From contig JAQPZY010001142.1 in NCBI GenBank assembly GCA_029931535.1, positions 1,251,501 to 1,315,500 on the forward strand: a stretch of 64,000 nucleotides of DNA, in the 5' to 3' direction. Made by a program: the position numbers and the translations under genes. This stretch comes from Margaritifera margaritifera. Lineage: Eukaryota; Mollusca; Bivalvia; Unionida; Margaritiferidae. The notes under the pieces are model-generated. The model was not told the origin of the DNA. It saw only the letters and a list, made by a program, of their open reading frames with translations, and did no database searches. This document shows positions 60,749-64,000 of this stretch, in pieces (the stretch's first letter is position 1; each line of letters begins with the position of its first letter).

Positions 60749-61089
60749 CTGTGTGTGTGTGCACGTATATGTGTTGTGTGTACAAAATAATTACACTGAA
60801 TATGTTTTTTTCTCTCTCGCCCCCCCCCCCTCTCCTTAAGTGACTTCAGACACTTTTCAACTGCCAAGATTTGACATTTGTCTCCTTTCGTTTTTTTTCT
60901 CCATCCATATATATAGCCAATAATGCTATGTACGAGTGTTAACTATTGTTCCCTTTTAAAAAAATTCACACTTAGGACGAACTGTAACGTAGTCAGTGGG
61001 ATGATTTTCCGACCCAGTACTATCTATGCACGGGGAATAATAAAAAGCATATATATGTACAATGTATATATGGTTTCTGTATATGTATA

Positions 61090-61770
61090 CCTCCAGAAAT
61101 TACACAGAAACTAAGTACTTGTTCCTGATTGACAAATTCATGTGTTGCTTCGAAACTTGGCTAACTGAAACCATGTTTGCACAGTTTCCGCATTGTTTCT
61201 GCACAGTTTCCGATCCCCGGAAAACCTCAGCTTTCCTATTCTTATCCAGTTTACTTATATTTTTGTATTGTTATCAAAGAAATTACCTTTTTTATATCCT
61301 CTATTTCATGTAACGGAAACTAAACAAACACTACTGTGGTGGTTTCTGTTATTGCTGAAACTATCAAGAAACTTCTTTTTTCCTTCATTTGGATCATCAC
61401 ACCAATCTAGTTTTTTCATTTCCCTGAAACCAGACGGAAACTACTTTAACCTTCAGATAAAACTGAAACTGTTGGAAATGTCATGTTCAGATGCAGTGGA
61501 AATTACACGGAAACTAATTGGTTCTAAAAACGCTCAAACTTACCACAAACATCAACATCAGTTTCCTTAAGTATTTGAAACCACACGGAAACCTGAAGAA
61601 TCTGGTACTATGAAATTTCATAAAAACTAGTAGTTTCAGAGGGGTTTCTAATCAGTTTCAGTTAACTGAATTTTTATAATTCCAAACTGTCAGTAAACTA
61701 ACGGAAAGTATGGATTCCGAATCTGGAAGTCTCAGGAAACTACGCGGACAATTCAAAATAGTTTCCAGTT
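61090..61770. repeat. Dense cluster of GGAAACT/AGTTTCC words
   Basis: More than 20 occurrences of GAAAC(T/C) or its reverse complement lie within about 680 bp, on both strands. A longer degenerate form, GAAAYYACACGGAAACTA, can be followed at about 61095, 61428, 61497, 61577 and 61733. Spacing is irregular (about 70-160 bp), unlike a simple satellite. One site, AAAACTGAAACTG near 61466, resembles an interferon-response-like element, and the GGAAA core resembles an NFAT/Rel site. No ORF or known repeat explains it. Confidence 0.6.
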
Positions 61771-62094
61771 CATGTGTACACACGCGTAATGTATATCACT
61801 GCATTCGCACTTATACATGTGTCGGATATTAGTTGTATTTTTAGCTGTTACGGGTGTCTTCGAACTCCGTGGAATTGTGTAACCCGGATACTCCGATCAA
61901 TGGTGATGTTGGTTCGAGGGACGATCCTGGTTGATTCCGTGGTAGGGATGTTCTTGAGGGATCTTTCAGCCAACTAGGATGTGCGGACCACACGAGGTCA
62001 TTCTTTAATCATTTATTGGGAGCTATGGATCAAACATGTTATTGATCAATGCCTGGATGCCACGAGATAAAATCATTATACATGTTGATGTTTA

Positions 62095-62096
<2 letters not shown>
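61771..62096. other. No gene seen
   Basis: Non-repetitive sequence between the GGAAACT cluster and the TA microsatellite; only a short chance ORF crosses it. Confidence 0.35.
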
Positions 62097-62192
<96 letters not shown>

Positions 62193-62204
62193 AATATCAT
62201 TATA

Positions 62205-62460
62205 TGTGTGACAATCTAATGCACGATCATATTTGTTGATCATACTTTGATCATATCCGTTGATAATTCTATACATTGATCATATTTATTGATAATTCCA
62301 TGCATTGATAATATTTGTTGATAATTTCATATACTGATAATATTTGTTGATAATTCCATGCATTGATCATATCGTTTGATAAATCTAAATATCAATCATG
62401 TATGATGATAAAACCCATGCATTGATCATATCCATGAAAAGCAATATCATTTGTGATTAT
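62205..62460. repeat. 29-bp minisatellite
   Basis: About eight degenerate units of the form ATTGATCATATTTGTTGATA plus ATTCCATGC repeat at 29-30 bp. They follow directly after the compound TA-TG microsatellite at 62097-62191. Units near 62290-62360 are best conserved; the right side decays. Confidence 0.85.
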
Positions 62461-63240
62461 TTGTTGAAAATCCATGTTTTGATCGTATCCACCGTGGAAA
62501 GATACCATTTTGTTATATCCGTTGTTGAACTTTGTGCACATGAATAGTGTAGGGTTTTCACCTGTCATAGTTTAGTTTATGAGAGGTTGAAAAAATGGTG
62601 TGAGATTGGGTGTAAGAGATTCAATCGTCATTAAATTGCATTATAAATAAACATATCATTCACGTGATTGTGTTAAGTGTCTTCGATAGACCTAATCCCA
62701 CCCAGTTTCATCCTATTAGTCAAAGGTACAGATGCATCGATTAAATCGCAGTACATATTATTTAGCATTACTTTTTACGTTCGTTTTTCCTTTGTTGGTC
62801 TTTTAAATGTGTTTGAATGTTATCAAGCTAGTCCTTTGTACTCGTACGGGTAATATCAACTTCAATTATAAAAACCCAGTGACGTATCTAATATTATTTG
62901 TTCTCATGTAATCTTCTTTTAGCTCTGTAAGTTATTTAAATCAGTAAGGGATAGAAATTTACTTCTTATTGATGTTACTGCTGGGGTTACAGACTCTAAC
63001 AATGACTTGGACATTTTTGCTGACTTTACAAGACTTCACTGAGTTTCTCAATTAGTTTTTGTATATTTTTCCAATTCCTCATCAATTAAAGTTTTATTAG
63101 CAATCTCTTTGTATGTTCCTTTTGCCATACTATTTTTGTTTGTTTGTATTCTTCAATTTCAGGGGAAATAAAACTACTGTATTTATTTTCTTCCGTGAAG
63201 CCCAATTCATTTTATAGTTGTTTTTGGTCTTTTTAAAATA
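62461..63240. other. AT-rich DNA, no gene seen
   Basis: No repeat shared with the window and no domain recognised. Confidence 0.35.
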
Positions 63241-63372
63241 GTGTCAAAAAGGCAGAAAGTGGTATCCTCATGAAGATTTTGAAACCTATGAAAGACTTGA
63301 AGATTACACGAGAGATGATTATGATTACATTCGATCAGTACTGTTACGACTCTATGGTCTAAGAAAAATGTA
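63241..63372 (+). pseudogene. Short acidic open stretch ending in an LTR-like repeat
   Basis: After an acceptor-like TTTTTAAAATAG, the frame reads CQKGRKWYPHEDFETYERL, then a D/Y-rich stretch including YTRDDYDYIRS, and crosses into the LTR-like repeat (TGTTACGAC) before stopping at 63372. It could be the remnant of a terminal exon interrupted by the repeat, or an element-encoded piece. The family is not recognised. Confidence 0.3.
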
Positions 63373-64000
63373 ACAGAAAGAAAGTGAAACCAACAAATCA
63401 AGTAAAAAATCAACAAGCAATTTATTACTAGATAATTAAAATGAAAAATCAAAAAGTCACTTACAGTAATGTGTTTTGAAATCCTAATAATCCAATAAGA
63501 ATGATTGTTCTAATCACAAGTCCTAAATATAGAATGTTCCGAATTCACGGCTGTGTCCTTGAATGTTATGATGTGCTAATGGTCTCCAAAGTCCTGATGT
63601 ACTAGAAATCTTGATGTGCTGATGTCAAAATTAATTATTCCAAAATCTCTGAATAAGTTCACATAAATTCCAAAATCATCAATTAAAAATCCAAAATCCA
63701 AAGTTTATGAGCACTGTTATAATCCAATGAATATTTAAAATAATTCCTCTCTTAGAATTTGGAATGAATTTTCACAACTGTAATAGCTCTTTACAAGACT
63801 GATGGTAATGTCAAAACTTAATAAATGTCCATCAAACATGGCATATATAAAGATTGGTCACATGACAGAATGTTCTAGAATATGAGTCATCTTACTGGAA
63901 TTTTTACTTGTAAACAAAAATCAACCTTGACCTTCAAATTGAGAAAACATATTGATCAAAACAACCTAATTCAAGGACACTAGTTAAACATGTTTTTCCT
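63352..64000. mobile_element. LTR-like dispersed repeat, second copy, cut by window edge
   Basis: It begins TGTTACGACTCTATGGTCTA and AACAGAAAGAAAGTGAAACC, matching 27916 onward. Near 63843-63857 a TATATA box on the minus strand (CTTTATATATGCC) and a CCAAT word suggest promoter sequence inside the repeat, as expected for an LTR read on the minus strand. The end is outside the window. Confidence 0.4.

Overview
The window is AT-rich, intron-containing animal DNA. The repeat families (tRNA-headed SINEs, PHD-finger LINEs, Penelope-like, DIRS-like, ISL2EU-like and hAT-like elements, long TA/CT/CA microsatellites) and the tandem BTB-BACK-PHR genes suggest a lophotrochozoan, most likely a bivalve mollusc. 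That assignment is inference; no species marker is present. There is no sign of bacterial or organelle sequence.

Only two loci look like intact host genes. They are paralogous BTBD3/BTBD6-type BTB-BACK-PHR proteins on the minus strand (CDS 3401-5083 and 28449-33215), each with two coding exons joined by the same phase-2 intron. They belong to a tandem segmental duplication in which about 2.76-6.34 kb corresponds to 27.06-36.43 kb. The second copy has been inflated by insertions: an LTR-like repeat beside the stop codon, a tRNA-derived SINE and a double-hairpin MITE in the intron, a partial duplication of exon 1, two more MITEs and a SINE upstream, and a satellite-bearing element at 35.1-36.3 kb. 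Copy 1 lacks these and acts as an empty-site reference. The noncoding region downstream of copy 1 is itself duplicated with a period of 1835 bp (1-1320 and 1836-3158).

The rest is mostly mobile-element debris. In order: PIF1-like helicase remnant (7.2-7.76 kb, -); gag-like ORF1 with zinc knuckle and its own promoter (7.77-9.07 kb, +); Penelope-like element (10.39-14.45 kb, +) split by a 2.43-kb terminal-inverted-repeat element; a dispersed repeat holding nested MITEs (14.7-15.4 kb); PHD-endonuclease-RT LINE (15.9-18.7 kb, +); element with ~140-bp tandem units (19.2-21.1 kb); ISL2EU-like remnant with DDE transposase and convergent YqaJ nuclease (22.9-26.0 kb); hAT deletion derivative with both transposase ends (36.63-38.67 kb); a 2.2-kb long-TIR element with 9-bp target duplication and two divergent ORFs (39.08-41.28 kb); long-TIR hAT-like foldback element (41.45-43.43 kb); LINE split by a 1.9-kb LTR-like insertion (48.05-50.83 kb, -); DIRS-like retroelement (52.93-54.5 kb, -); two head-to-head LINEs (56.05-58.33 kb, -; 58.36-60.35 kb, +); an unexplained cluster of GGAAACT-type words (61.1-61.77 kb); a 29-bp minisatellite (62.2-62.46 kb); and a second LTR-like copy from 63.35 kb.

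The best candidates for something not catalogued are the 39.08-41.28 kb element (one ORF looks SGNH-hydrolase-like), the 10.92-13.34 kb element (subterminal repeats and a Cys-rich first exon), and the GGAAACT cluster. Most coding remnants carry frameshifts or stops. All family names come from reading motifs by eye; no database search was run.
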